From: Rhodoferax ferrireducens T118
GTDB lineage: Bacteria > Pseudomonadota > Gammaproteobacteria > Burkholderiales > Burkholderiaceae_C
DNA: 64,000 nt
Assembly (NCBI RefSeq): GCF_000013605.1
Contig: NC_007908.1
Location: 1,116,001-1,180,000 of the forward strand
Direction: 5' to 3'
How positions within the stretch are numbered: position 1 is the first letter of the stretch; each line of letters begins with the position of its first letter. The notes under the pieces are model-generated. The model worked only from the letters and a program-made list of their open reading frames with translations, was not told the origin of the DNA and searched no databases. Shown here one piece after another: positions 53,265 through 62,808 of this stretch. The translations under genes and the position numbers were made by a program.

Positions 53265-55460
53265 TTGTCTGCCAAGTTTGTGAATGAAGACCTGAACCCC
53301 CAACAGACCGAAACCGACACCGCGTTGCGACAGCTCAATGCCCAGTTGACGGAGAAATCCCGACTGCTGCAAACCACGCTCACCAGCATCAGCCAGGGCA
53401 TCCTGGTATTTGATGTGCAAGGGCGGGTGGATATTTTCAACCCCAGAGTTTGCGAGTTGCTGGACCTGCCGGAGCGTCTGCTGGCCAGCCGACCGACGGT
53501 GCAGGCGCTGACCCGTTACCAACGTGACAGGGGCGATTTTGGTCGGGACGCCGCGCTGGTCGAGGTCCATGCGCGCAACTGCGTGTTGGGCGTGGCTGCT
53601 GGCGCCCCTGACGACCTGCCCTCCCACTATCTGCGTGTGACACCGGCGGGTCGCACCCTGGAAGCCAGGACGCAGGCGCTGCCTGAGGGCTGCATGGTGC
53701 GCACTTTTACCGACGTCACGGACTATGTGCAGGCGCAGGCCACGCTACAAAAAAATGAGGAACGCTGGAAGCTGGCCCTGGAGAGCACTGGCGATGGCGT
53801 CTGGGACTGGCATATCCAGAGCGGTGTGGAGTTCTATTCCAAGCGATTGCTGGAAATACTCGGCTACGACGTCGGTGATGTCCACCTTCAGGCGCGGGGG
53901 GAGTTCGACAAGCTCATTCATCCCGACGACATGGCGCAGCTCCTGCGCGCGCGTCAGGCCCATTTTGACGGCCTGACCTCCACCTATGCCGATGAACACC
54001 GCGTGCGCTGCAAGGACGGCAGCTGGAAGTGGATGCTGTCGCGTGGCATGGTCATCAGCCGCGACGCGCAGGGCTTGCCGCTGCGCATGATTGGGACCCA
54101 CACCGACGTCACCGAGCGCAAGAAATCAGAAGCGCTGATCTGGCGACAAGCGCACTTCGACACCTTGACCGGTCTGCCGAATCGCCACATGCTGCGCGAC
54201 CGGGTTGCGCAGGAGATCAAGAAAAGCAAACGTGACGGTCTGCAACTCGCTGTCCTGTTCATTGACCTGGACCACTTCAAGGAAGTCAACGACACGCTCG
54301 GTCACAACAGTGGTGACCGGCTGCTGGTAGAAGCGGCGCGGCGCATCAGCGACTGCGTGCGCGAGTCCGATACCGTGGCCCGCATGGGCGGCGACGAGTT
54401 TGCCGTCATCCTGACGGAGCTGCTTGATGCCAGCAGCCTGGAGCGCATCCTGCAAAAGATTCTGCGGGCGCTGGAATGCGTATTCCAGTTGGACGGAGAA
54501 CAGGCCTTTGTGTCGGCCAGCATTGGCGTCACGATGTATCCCCTTGATGCCGGCGACATTGAAGACCTGTTCAAGAACGCCGACCAGGCGCTGTATGTGG
54601 CCAAGGGCGCCGGGCGCAATCGCTTCAGTTTTTTCACCCCGGCCCTGCAACAGGCCGCACAAAACCGGGTGCGGCTGGCCAACGACCTGCACGCCGGGCT
54701 CATCGGGCAACAGTTCCGGCTGGTTTACCAGCCCATTGTTGAACTCGCCAGCGGCGCCGTTTGCAAGGCGGAAGCATTGATTCGCTGGCAACACCCGACG
54801 CGCGGACTGATCAGCCCGGTCGAGTTCATTCCGATTGCCGAAGCCAGCGGTTTGATCGTCGCTATTGGCGAGTGGGTGTTTCAGCAGGCGGCGCGCCAGG
54901 TGCAGGCCTGGCGCACGGCGCTGGACCCTGATTTCCAGATCAGCGTCAACAAGTCGCCGGTGCAGTTTTACCAACGCGGCAAGACCAAGACGCCGTGGGC
55001 CCAGCAGTTGCAGGCGATGGGTTTGCCGGGCAACAGCATCGTGGTGGAGATCACCGAAGGGCTGTTGCTCGACACCAGCTCCAGCGTGGCCGACCAGCTG
55101 CTGGATCTGCACGACGCTGGCATTCAGGTGTCGCTGGACGACTTTGGCACCGGCTATTCGTCCTTGTCCTATCTGCAGCGTTTTGACATCGACTTTGTCA
55201 AGATCGACCAGTCGTTTGTGCGCTACCTGATTCCCGAATCGACTGACTTGGCCCTGTGCCAGGCCATCATCGCCATGGCTCACGCCCTGGGCATGAAGGT
55301 GATCGCCGAGGGTGTTGAAACCGCGCAGCAACGCGATTTGCTGGCCGCGGCAGGCTGCGATTACGGTCAAGGCTACTTGTTCTCGAAACCTGTTTCGGCG
55401 CCGGACTTTGAAGCGTTCATGGCTGCCCAGGCAAGCCGGACGCCTGAATTGACAGCCTAA
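53265..55460 (+). CDS. PAS-PAS-GGDEF-EAL cyclic-di-GMP protein
   Basis: A 731-residue cytoplasmic protein. Two PAS regions (about 25-150 and 160-290) precede a GGDEF domain with intact RMGGDEFAV (about 370) and an EAL domain with CKAEALIRW (about 505) and DDFGTGYSSLSYL. Both catalytic motifs look intact, so it may make and break cyclic-di-GMP. The start is unusual (TTG 53265, or GTG 53280), with no good ribosome site; translation may be low or coupled. It is 33 bases after the kinase gene, on the same strand. Confidence 0.88.
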   Translation: MSAKFVNEDLNPQQTETDTALRQLNAQLTEKSRLLQTTLTSISQGILVFDVQGRVDIFNPRVCELLDLPERLLASRPTVQALTRYQRDRGDFGRDAALVEVHARNCVLGVAAGAPDDLPSHYLRVTPAGRTLEARTQALPEGCMVRTFTDVTDYVQAQATLQKNEERWKLALESTGDGVWDWHIQSGVEFYSKRLLEILGYDVGDVHLQARGEFDKLIHPDDMAQLLRARQAHFDGLTSTYADEHRVRCKDGSWKWMLSRGMVISRDAQGLPLRMIGTHTDVTERKKSEALIWRQAHFDTLTGLPNRHMLRDRVAQEIKKSKRDGLQLAVLFIDLDHFKEVNDTLGHNSGDRLLVEAARRISDCVRESDTVARMGGDEFAVILTELLDASSLERILQKILRALECVFQLDGEQAFVSASIGVTMYPLDAGDIEDLFKNADQALYVAKGAGRNRFSFFTPALQQAAQNRVRLANDLHAGLIGQQFRLVYQPIVELASGAVCKAEALIRWQHPTRGLISPVEFIPIAEASGLIVAIGEWVFQQAARQVQAWRTALDPDFQISVNKSPVQFYQRGKTKTPWAQQLQAMGLPGNSIVVEITEGLLLDTSSSVADQLLDLHDAGIQVSLDDFGTGYSSLSYLQRFDIDFVKIDQSFVRYLIPESTDLALCQAIIAMAHALGMKVIAEGVETAQQRDLLAAAGCDYGQGYLFSKPVSAPDFEAFMAAQASRTPELTA

Positions 55461-56527
55461 ATCAGACGCAAGCCGCTCTGCGCGTCAAACCAGTTGTTGT
55501 GCCGGCCGCTGACAGACAGACCCACAACGTCGCCCATCAAAACCTGCGTGCTGGGTGGTGTGCGCACCGTGATCAAGCCGACACCGGTTCTCACCACGAC
55601 ATACGTGTCGGCTCCGGTCGGCTCCACCAGTATCACTTCACCGCGCCAGGTGGCATCGGGGTCGAGGTGAATGTGCTCGGGACGCTGGCCCAGTGTGACC
55701 TTGCCAACCGTCGGACACGGTAGCCGCAACTCCCCACCTTCAAAGGAAAATACGGCATCAGCCCCCGTCCCGTCTACCTGACCAGCTATAAAATTCATAG
55801 TTGGTGAACCGATGAAACCGGCCACGTAGGTATTGGCCGGGCGGCGGTAGATGTCGTCCGGTGTGCCAATTTGCTGCAGGATGCCGTCTTTCATGACAGC
55901 AATGCGGCTGCCCAGCGTCATGGCCTCGATCTGGTCGTGCGTCACATAGACGCTGGTAATGCCTGAGACCAGGTGCAGACGCTTGATCTCGGCGCGCATC
56001 TCGACGCGCAGTTTGGCATCCAGATTACTCAAAGGTTCGTCAAACAAAAACAGTTGCGGATCACGCGCCAGGGCGCGGCCCATGGCCACGCGCTGACGCT
56101 GGCCGCCTGAGAGCTGCGCCGGCCGCCGGTCCAGCAGTTGCTCAATTTGCAACATGGCGGCCACTTCATGAATGCGCTTGAGGCGCGCCGCCTTGGGTAC
56201 CTTGCGCATTTCCAGCGCAAAGCCAATGTTGTCGGCCACGCTCATGGTCGGGTAGAGCGCATAGCTCTGGAACACCATGGCAATGTCGCGCTGGGCCGGG
56301 GCCACGCCGATGACGTTTTTGCCGGCAATGCGCAGCTCGCCCTCGGTCGGCTCTTCCAGTCCGGCAATGATGTTGAGCAGGGTCGATTTGCCGCAACCAG
56401 AGGGCCCGACCAGAATCAGAAATTCGCCCGGTGCGACGTCGATGTCAATTTTCTTCAGCACTTCGACCGCCTTGGCGCCTTTGCCAAAGACCTTGCGAAT
56501 ACCTGCGATGTGGAGTGAAGCTGCCAT
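55457..56527 (-). CDS. Sugar ABC transporter ATPase (MalK/UgpC-like)
   Basis: A 356-residue ATPase with Walker A GPSGCGKST, signature LSGGQRQRVAMGRAL, Walker B LFLFDEPLSNLD and a C-terminal regulatory OB-fold region (residues about 240-356, QRPEHIHL). It is the last gene of the leftward sugar importer. A dispersed-repeat copy is read in frame around residues 244-262 (MNFIAGQVDGTGADAVF), at the start of the regulatory domain. Its stop overlaps the neighbouring GGDEF-EAL gene by four bases, in the opposite direction. Confidence 0.93.
   Translation of the reverse strand: MAASLHIAGIRKVFGKGAKAVEVLKKIDIDVAPGEFLILVGPSGCGKSTLLNIIAGLEEPTEGELRIAGKNVIGVAPAQRDIAMVFQSYALYPTMSVADNIGFALEMRKVPKAARLKRIHEVAAMLQIEQLLDRRPAQLSGGQRQRVAMGRALARDPQLFLFDEPLSNLDAKLRVEMRAEIKRLHLVSGITSVYVTHDQIEAMTLGSRIAVMKDGILQQIGTPDDIYRRPANTYVAGFIGSPTMNFIAGQVDGTGADAVFSFEGGELRLPCPTVGKVTLGQRPEHIHLDPDATWRGEVILVEPTGADTYVVVRTGVGLITVRTPPSTQVLMGDVVGLSVSGRHNNWFDAQSGLRLI
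55742..55797 (-). repeat. Dispersed ~50-bp repeat, copy in the sugar ABC ATPase gene
   Basis: On the minus strand: AATTTTATAGCTGGTCAGG, GGGACGGGGGCTGATGCC, GTATTTTCC. Motif order as in the other four copies. Confidence 0.55.
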
Positions 56528-56531
56528 GTGT

Positions 56532-57386
56532 TTATCCTTTGACCGCGCCAGCGGTCAGACCTTTGACGAAATATTGACCGGCCAGCACATAGACCAGCAT
56601 GGTGGGCAGGCCGGCGATGACGGCGGCGGCCATGTCCACGTTGTAACTTTTGACGCTGCTGGAGGTGTTGGCCATGTTGTTCAAACCGACGGTGATCGGC
56701 TTGCTGTCCGCACCGCTGAACGCCACGCCAAACAGAAAATCATTCCAGATGTTGGTGAACTGCCAGATCAGCGTCACCATCAGAATCGGTGTCGACATCG
56801 GAATCACGATGCGGAAAAAAATGCGCCAGAAACCAGCCCCGTCGATGCGCGCGGCATTGACCAGCTCTTTGGGAATGGCGGTGTAATAGTTTCTGAAAAA
56901 CAGGGTGGTGCCGGCCAGCCCGGCAATACAGTGCACCAGAATCAGGCCGCCCAGGGAGCTGGATAAACCCAGGTAACCCAGCACCTGGCTCATCGGCAGC
57001 AGCACCACCTGAAACGGCATGAACACACCAAACAGCATGAAGCCAAACAGCACTTCGCTGCCCGTGAATTTCCACAGGCTCAGCACGTAGCCGTTGATGG
57101 CGCCCCAGGCGGTTGAAATCAGCACGGCGGGCACCGCCATGATGACCGAGTTGACAAAATAGGGCTTCAAACCGCGGCAATCGACCCCGGTGCAGGCACT
57201 GGACCAGGCCAGTTGCCAGGACTCGAAGTTCAGTGAGTTGGGCCAGCTCAGCAGGTTGCCGGAGCGGATCTGCGCGGCGTCCTTGAACGAGGTGGCCAGC
57301 ATCACATAAAGCGGCGCCAGAAAGAACAGGGCCGCAATCAGCAAAATGCCGTAAATCAGGGCCCGGGGCAAGTGTTTGGTAATCAT
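56532..57386 (-). CDS. Sugar ABC transporter permease (GtsC-like)
   Basis: A 284-residue CUT1-family inner-membrane permease with six hydrophobic segments and the EAA-type loop NAARIDGAGFWRIFFRIVIP. It follows the first permease gene after 14 bases and precedes the ATPase gene by four. It matches the GtsC half of the Pseudomonas glucose/mannose importer in layout. Confidence 0.9.
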   Translation of the reverse strand: MITKHLPRALIYGILLIAALFFLAPLYVMLATSFKDAAQIRSGNLLSWPNSLNFESWQLAWSSACTGVDCRGLKPYFVNSVIMAVPAVLISTAWGAINGYVLSLWKFTGSEVLFGFMLFGVFMPFQVVLLPMSQVLGYLGLSSSLGGLILVHCIAGLAGTTLFFRNYYTAIPKELVNAARIDGAGFWRIFFRIVIPMSTPILMVTLIWQFTNIWNDFLFGVAFSGADSKPITVGLNNMANTSSSVKSYNVDMAAAVIAGLPTMLVYVLAGQYFVKGLTAGAVKG

Positions 57387-57400
57387 GGTTGGGCCCAGGA

Positions 57401-58285
57401 TCAGCGCTCGTGCGGCTTGGCCCGCAGCTCGCTGTAAAGGTAAGGGACGACGATGGCCGCCACGGTGGCGAGCATCATGGTGGCGCTGGCCGCGCCCAAG
57501 CCGATCTGGCCGCGGGTAAAACTCATCACATACATGAAAGTGGCCGGCACATCCGACGAGTAGCCGGGGCCGCCCGCGGTCAAAGCCATGACCAGGTCGA
57601 AACTCTTGATTGACAGATGCGACAGCACCAGCACCGTGGAGAACACCACCGGGCGCAGGATCGGCAGAATAATGCGCCAGTAAATGCGCGGCAAGGAAGC
57701 GCCATCAATTTGCGCCGCCTTGATGATGCTGTCGTCAATGCCGCGCAAGCCTGCCAGCGACAGCGCCATGGCAAACCCGGCCGACTGCCAGATGCCGGCG
57801 ATCACCACGCAATAGATGGCGGTGTCGCTTTGCACCAGCCAGTCAAAGTGGAAGCTGGCCCAACCCAGGTCATGCATCAGTTTTTCCAGCCCCAGGCTCG
57901 GGTTCAAAATCCATTTCCACGCGGTGCCGGTCACAATGAACGACAGCGCCATCGGGTACAGATAGACGGTGCGCAGCACACCCTCAAAACGAATTTTTTG
58001 ATCCAGAAAAATCGCCAAGCCCATGCCCAGAAACATCGAACCACCGACATACAGCACGCTGAAAATACCCAGATTCTTCAACGCGACGAGCCAGCGGTCC
58101 ATCTCCCACAGGCTCACGTACTGTTCCAGCCCGACGAATTCGTCGTAGTTGGGCAACATGCGGGAGCTGGTCACGGAGAGCACGCCGTTCCAGATCATGA
58201 AGCCGTAAATGAAGGCGAATCCGAGCACAAAGCCCGGCGCAATTACCAGCTTGGGTAACACGTTTTCAAATGATTTCATAAACAT
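57401..58285 (-). CDS. Sugar ABC transporter permease (GtsB-like)
   Basis: A 294-residue permease with six hydrophobic segments and the EAA loop KAAQIDGASLPRIYWRIILP. It is separated from the binding-protein gene by 338 bases that contain hairpins, which may lower expression of the permeases relative to the binding protein. Confidence 0.9.
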   Translation of the reverse strand: MFMKSFENVLPKLVIAPGFVLGFAFIYGFMIWNGVLSVTSSRMLPNYDEFVGLEQYVSLWEMDRWLVALKNLGIFSVLYVGGSMFLGMGLAIFLDQKIRFEGVLRTVYLYPMALSFIVTGTAWKWILNPSLGLEKLMHDLGWASFHFDWLVQSDTAIYCVVIAGIWQSAGFAMALSLAGLRGIDDSIIKAAQIDGASLPRIYWRIILPILRPVVFSTVLVLSHLSIKSFDLVMALTAGGPGYSSDVPATFMYVMSFTRGQIGLGAASATMMLATVAAIVVPYLYSELRAKPHER

Positions 58286-58623
58286 CTCGCCTTCGGGTTA
58301 GAAAGTGGAACGACACGGTGATGGACGGCATGTGCTACTCCAAGACCAGACCAGCCGGGTATTGCGCTACGTTCGTGTCCCCCGACCGAAGGCTTGCAGC
58401 CTTCGGTCTCCTCCTTGACCTCACTTCGCGAAACACCCGGCTGGTCTGGTCCCGCAGGGTTTTGGCTTGCACGCTCACCACCGCACCTATCAAGCAGAAG
58501 GGCTGGGGTGCGTGCCAAAGCGAAGTCAAGGAGGAGCCCGAGAAGGGCGGGGGACATGAGCGGCGGCGCGTACCCCAACCCTTCTGCGTGCGCCTGCAAC
58601 AGGCCTTTGCGACCCCCCCCGCT
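58286..58623 (-). repeat. Nested inverted repeats between binding-protein and permease genes
   Basis: No gene. Three dyads are stacked: perfect 15-bp arms CCAGACCAGCCGGGT (58346-58360) and ACCCGGCTGGTCTGG (58435-58449); inside them a perfect 11-bp stem GACCGAAGGCT / AGCCTTCGGTC with a TGC loop (58384-58408); and imperfect 22-bp arms at 58494-58516 and 58565-58586. Transcribed as part of the operon mRNA, it may stabilise or attenuate the message, or be a REP/MITE-like insertion. Confidence 0.65.
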
Positions 58624-59874
58624 CTATTTGGTCGTAGCCGCCTTGACCATATTCTTCATGGCCGTTTCCGGCGTCATCTTGTCATCGTTCCAGAACTGGC
58701 TGACGACATCTTTCAGGGCACCCGTCGCGGCGGGCTTGAGCGCCATATCCTGGGAAACGGAAGGAACCAGGCCACCCGACTTGGCGGTGTCAACAAATTC
58801 CTTGGCCGACAGCTTGGCGCATTCGTCAAACTTGTCCATGTTCATGTTCAAGCGAACCGGGATGGAGCCTTTGTTCAGGTTGAATACTTCCTGGAATTCA
58901 GGGCCCATGATGGCAACGGCAAGGTCTGCCTGCGCCTTTTGGGCTGCCGCATCCTTGAGCTTGAACATGGCGAATGAATCCACGTTAAAGGTGTAGGTGC
59001 CTGCATTGCCAGGTGCTGCGGCACACAGGAAATCTTTGCCCGGCACCTTGCCGGCAGCGACAAATTCGCCCTTGGCCCAATCGCCCATGAGTTGGAAGCC
59101 GGCTTTCTCCTGGATCACCATCGCCGTGGCGATATTCCAGTCGCGACCCACGGCACCGGCATCGGTGTAGCCTTTGAGCTTGCGAAAGGTCTCCAGCGAT
59201 TTCTTCATGGCATCGCTGTTCAGTGCTTTAGGGTCAAGTTTGACAAACGCATCGTTGTAAAACTTGACACCGCCGACACCGAGCGCCACAGGCTCAAAGT
59301 TGGTGAGGTCATTCCAGGCATTGCCACCCGTTGCAACCGGGATAAATCCCGCCTTCTTGATCTTGTCGGTAGCGGCAAAAAATTCAGTCCAGGTTTTGGG
59401 CATGCCCGCCACGCCAGATTTTTTCAACACGGCCGCATTGGCCCACAGCCAGTTGACGCGGTGCACATTGACCGGAACAGCGATGTAGTTCCCTTTGTAT
59501 TTCATGCCGTCTGCTATCGCCTTGGGCAGCAGGCTGTCCCAGTTTTCAGCTTTTGCAGTGGCATCCAGATTCGCCAGCACCCCTTCAGAGGCCCATTCTT
59601 GAAGCGCAGGGCCTTTGATCTGGGCTGCAGCGGGCGGGTTGCCGGCCACCACACGGCTTTTGAGCACGGTCATGGCGTTGTCACCGCCGCCGCCGGCCAC
59701 CGCAAAGTCTTTCCAGGTGTGGCCCTTGCTCTGCATGATTTTTTTCAATTCGCTGACCGACTTGGCTTCGCCGCCCGATGTCCACCAATGCAGCACTTCA
59801 ACTTCACCGGCCAGGGCCGATGCGCCAACCACTACAAATGCAATGGCTGCAGACAATTTGGAAAGTTTCAACAT
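58624..59874 (-). CDS. Periplasmic glucose/mannose-type sugar-binding protein (GtsA-like)
   Basis: A 416-residue CUT1 binding protein with a signal peptide (MLKLSKLSAAIAFVVVGASA, cleavage near residue 22). The mature start EVEVLHWWTSGGEAKSVSEL and the stretches VPVNVHRVNWLWAN and WNDLTNFEPVALG resemble GtsA, the glucose/mannose-binding protein. It is the first gene of the leftward importer, with two permeases and the ATPase. Confidence 0.9.
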   Translation of the reverse strand: MLKLSKLSAAIAFVVVGASALAGEVEVLHWWTSGGEAKSVSELKKIMQSKGHTWKDFAVAGGGGDNAMTVLKSRVVAGNPPAAAQIKGPALQEWASEGVLANLDATAKAENWDSLLPKAIADGMKYKGNYIAVPVNVHRVNWLWANAAVLKKSGVAGMPKTWTEFFAATDKIKKAGFIPVATGGNAWNDLTNFEPVALGVGGVKFYNDAFVKLDPKALNSDAMKKSLETFRKLKGYTDAGAVGRDWNIATAMVIQEKAGFQLMGDWAKGEFVAAGKVPGKDFLCAAAPGNAGTYTFNVDSFAMFKLKDAAAQKAQADLAVAIMGPEFQEVFNLNKGSIPVRLNMNMDKFDECAKLSAKEFVDTAKSGGLVPSVSQDMALKPAATGALKDVVSQFWNDDKMTPETAMKNMVKAATTK

Positions 59875-59954
59875 ATTGACTCCTGATTTGCTAGCTTCGA
59901 AGGCACAGGGCCATGAAGCAGGGGGTTGATTCGCGCTGGCACTCTGCCGCTCGA

Positions 59955-59975
59955 ATTAATTAATTGTTAATTAAT
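59955..59975. promoter_or_regulatory. 21-bp AT palindrome upstream of the sugar-binding-protein gene
   Basis: ATTAATTAA and TTAATTAAT flank a TTG centre, 80 bases before the gtsA-like start codon. It is a likely operator of a sugar-responsive repressor or a part of the promoter. Confidence 0.5.
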
Positions 59976-60128
59976 CCTTGAGCGAAGGCTATTATGGCTT
60001 ACCCTAGGCAAGCGTCAACCGATTCTTCGGCGCGGCTGAATCCACTGTCCGCGCTTTGTCTGCTAGATTTCAAGGGCACTGATATTCAGTTCCGCCTTCG
60101 TACTTTTACTTCCATATAGCAACATGAC

Positions 60129-61388
60129 ATGAGCGCCTTTGATCTCTCGGTTCTGTTCTTCCTGCAAATGGCCTTCATCCTGGGGGTCTGCCGAATCGTT
60201 GGCATTCTGTTGAAGCGGCTGGGACAGTCGCAGGTGGTGAGCGAGATGATCGCCGGGGTGGTGATGGGACCATCCCTGATGGGGTGGATGTTTCCCGGTT
60301 TGAGTACCTATCTTTTTCCGGTCGACGCCAAGTCCATCCTTTTTGCGGTTGCGCAGTTGGGACTGGTGCTTTACATGTTCCTGATCGGCGTCGAGTTCGA
60401 TGTCGGTCTGATCAAGTCGCGCTTGCGCAGCGCGGCTTCGGTCTCGCTGGCGGGCATCGTGGCGCCGTTCGCCCTGGGCGCAACGCTGGCGTATTTTCTG
60501 GTGGGTGACACCACCCTGTTTGCCGCCAGGACCACGACCCTGCAAGCTGTGCTATTCGTGGGTGCGGCCATGTCCATCACGGCCTTCCCCATGCTGGCGC
60601 GCATTATTTTCGAGCAAGGGTTGTCAAAAACTTCGCTTGGCACGCTGGCGCTGGCAGCGGGCTCGATGGACGATGCCGCAGCCTGGTGCGTGCTGGCAGT
60701 GGTGCTGGCGAGTTTCCAGAACAATCCAGCCATCGCGGTCTATGCGATTGGCGGCGGCGTTTTGTTTGGGCTCCTTGTCTTGCTGGGCCTTCGGCGTCTG
60801 CTGCTGCCGCTGGGCAGACGGGTGGAGGCGGCAGGCGAGATGAGTCAGGGCATGCTGATTTTTGTGTTGATGCTGGTCATGCTGGGGGCCTGGTTCACCG
60901 ACTTCATCCAGATCTACGCGGTGTTTGGTGCCTTCATCATGGGCATTGCCATGCCCCGTGGCAAGTTCTCGGCCGAGTTGCACCGCATCATCTATCCGCT
61001 GACCACGGCCTTCCTGCTGCCGGTGTTCTTCGTCTATTCGGGCTTGAACACCAGGATTGGCCTGGTCAACACACCTTACCTGTGGCTGCTCACAGGGCTG
61101 GTGTTGCTGGCGGCCACCGTCGGCAAGGGCGTGGCCTGCTACGCCGCCGCACGCTGGCACGGCGAGAGCCACCGCGAGGCCATGGCGGTGGGAACGCTCA
61201 TGAACGCTCGCGGCCTGATGGAGCTGATTATTCTGAATATCGGCTTGCAGCGCGGCATCATCGAACCAGCGCTGTTCGCCATCATGGTGATGATGGCCAT
61301 CACCACCACGCTCATGGCGACGCCGATCTTTGAGCGGGTCTATGGCAGTAAAGCTTCGCGCGCCGCCAAAGAGGAGGCGTTTTTGTAG
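60129..61388 (+). CDS. Kef-type cation:proton antiporter (CPA2)
   Basis: A 419-residue membrane protein with about 12 hydrophobic segments. Family marks are VVSEMIAGVVMGPSLMGWMF, the FLIGVEFDVGLIKS helix and SMDDAAAWCVLAVV with the paired aspartates of the ion site (residues about 178-179). There is no TrkA-N domain, so it is a short form. It is divergent from the sugar-binding-protein gene across 254 bases. Confidence 0.9.
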   Translation: MSAFDLSVLFFLQMAFILGVCRIVGILLKRLGQSQVVSEMIAGVVMGPSLMGWMFPGLSTYLFPVDAKSILFAVAQLGLVLYMFLIGVEFDVGLIKSRLRSAASVSLAGIVAPFALGATLAYFLVGDTTLFAARTTTLQAVLFVGAAMSITAFPMLARIIFEQGLSKTSLGTLALAAGSMDDAAAWCVLAVVLASFQNNPAIAVYAIGGGVLFGLLVLLGLRRLLLPLGRRVEAAGEMSQGMLIFVLMLVMLGAWFTDFIQIYAVFGAFIMGIAMPRGKFSAELHRIIYPLTTAFLLPVFFVYSGLNTRIGLVNTPYLWLLTGLVLLAATVGKGVACYAAARWHGESHREAMAVGTLMNARGLMELIILNIGLQRGIIEPALFAIMVMMAITTTLMATPIFERVYGSKASRAAKEEAFL

Positions 61389-61504
61389 TCGCCGACTCGG
61401 CTCGCGTTGTTCACCTTAGGGTAAGCGTGAATAGGATTTGACAAGGTTCAGGGTAATATGGAATCCTTTCCAAATCAGCTGTAATTCATAAACCGGAGAC
61501 AAGC

Positions 61505-62767
61505 ATGCTTTTTAATGCTGCCCGTACCGCAGGCAAAATTCTTTCCCTGACGGTGCTGCTCGTCAGCACCAGCCTGGCCCAAGCCCAGAGCCAGATACTG
61601 TCCGTGACGGCTTACCCGGCGGTGGACGAGATCATCAAGGCCGCGATGCCACAGTGGAAGAAGACGCATCCCAACGTCGAGATCAAACTGGTCAGCCGTG
61701 CATTTGAGGATCATCACACCGCCATGACCACGGCCCTGTCCACCTCAAGCAATCTGCCGGACGTGATGGCGCTGGAATTTGCCTACGTGGGCCGCTTTGG
61801 CGCGGGAGGTGGACTGGAAGATCTGTCTCAGTCGCCTTACCGAATCAAGGACACGCAAATGCGTTTTGTGCCCTTTGCTTTCAGGCAGGCCACCCTCAGT
61901 ACTGGCGCGGTGGTGGCCGCGCCCACTGACATCGGCCCGGGCACCTTGCTGTACCGGACCGATCTGCTTAAAAAAGCCGGTGTCAGCGAAGCGGAGCTGA
62001 CGCAGTCCTGGGACTCCTTTGTGGCGTCGGGCGTGAAGATCAAGGCCACCACGGGCGCCTACCTAATGGCGCACGCGCGCGATATCAAGGACATCCTGAT
62101 CCGCTCCAACGTCAAGCCGGGCGATGGCCTGTACTTTGATGCCGCCGGCAAGGTGGTGGTGGATTCGTCGCGCTTTGTGCGCGCGTTCGAACTGGCGCGC
62201 AGGGTGCGCCAGCAACAGCTCGACGGCAAGATCAGCGGCTGGTCGACCGCATGGTCTCAGGGCTTCAAGAACGGCAACATCGCCACGCAGATGTCGGGTG
62301 CCTGGCTGGCCGGGCAAATGGCAAGCTGGATTGCACCCACCACAAAGGGTCTCTGGCGTGCCTCGCAGCTGCCCGAAAAAGCCTGGGGCGCTTGGGGCGG
62401 CACTTTTTATGCGATCCCGAAGGCGGCGAAGAACAAGGCGCTGGCCTGGGAGTTCATCCAGTTCATGACGCTCAACCGCGACGCACAACTCAGCGCGTTC
62501 AAGGTGCAGGACGCTTTTCCGGCCTTGCTCGAAGCGCACACTGATCCGTTTTACGACCAGCCGATTGAATTCCTGGGCGGGCAGAAAGCGCGTCTGCTGT
62601 GGCGCGAAGCGGCACTGAAAATCAACGCCATCGACGTGAACAAGCTGGACCCGATTGCCGACGAAATCGTCAACACCGAGCTCGACAAGGTGCTGGACCA
62701 GGGCAAGGACATTCCCAAGGCGCTGGCTGATGCCAAGGCCTTGCTGGAGCGGCGTGCGCGCCGCTAA
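61505..62767 (+). CDS. Second periplasmic sugar-binding protein
   Basis: A 420-residue CUT1 family binding protein with signal peptide (residues 1-27, ending SLAQAQS). Mature stretches include ILSVTAYPAVDEIIKAAMPQ and MALEFAYVGRFGAGGGLEDL. CCGGAGAC precedes the ATG. It leads an operon with two permease genes; ligand not predictable. Confidence 0.9.
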   Translation: MLFNAARTAGKILSLTVLLVSTSLAQAQSQILSVTAYPAVDEIIKAAMPQWKKTHPNVEIKLVSRAFEDHHTAMTTALSTSSNLPDVMALEFAYVGRFGAGGGLEDLSQSPYRIKDTQMRFVPFAFRQATLSTGAVVAAPTDIGPGTLLYRTDLLKKAGVSEAELTQSWDSFVASGVKIKATTGAYLMAHARDIKDILIRSNVKPGDGLYFDAAGKVVVDSSRFVRAFELARRVRQQQLDGKISGWSTAWSQGFKNGNIATQMSGAWLAGQMASWIAPTTKGLWRASQLPEKAWGAWGGTFYAIPKAAKNKALAWEFIQFMTLNRDAQLSAFKVQDAFPALLEAHTDPFYDQPIEFLGGQKARLLWREAALKINAIDVNKLDPIADEIVNTELDKVLDQGKDIPKALADAKALLERRARR

Positions 62768-62808
62768 GGTTGCATGGGCCGCACCCCTCTTTACGCTGAC
62801 GCCTCGCC

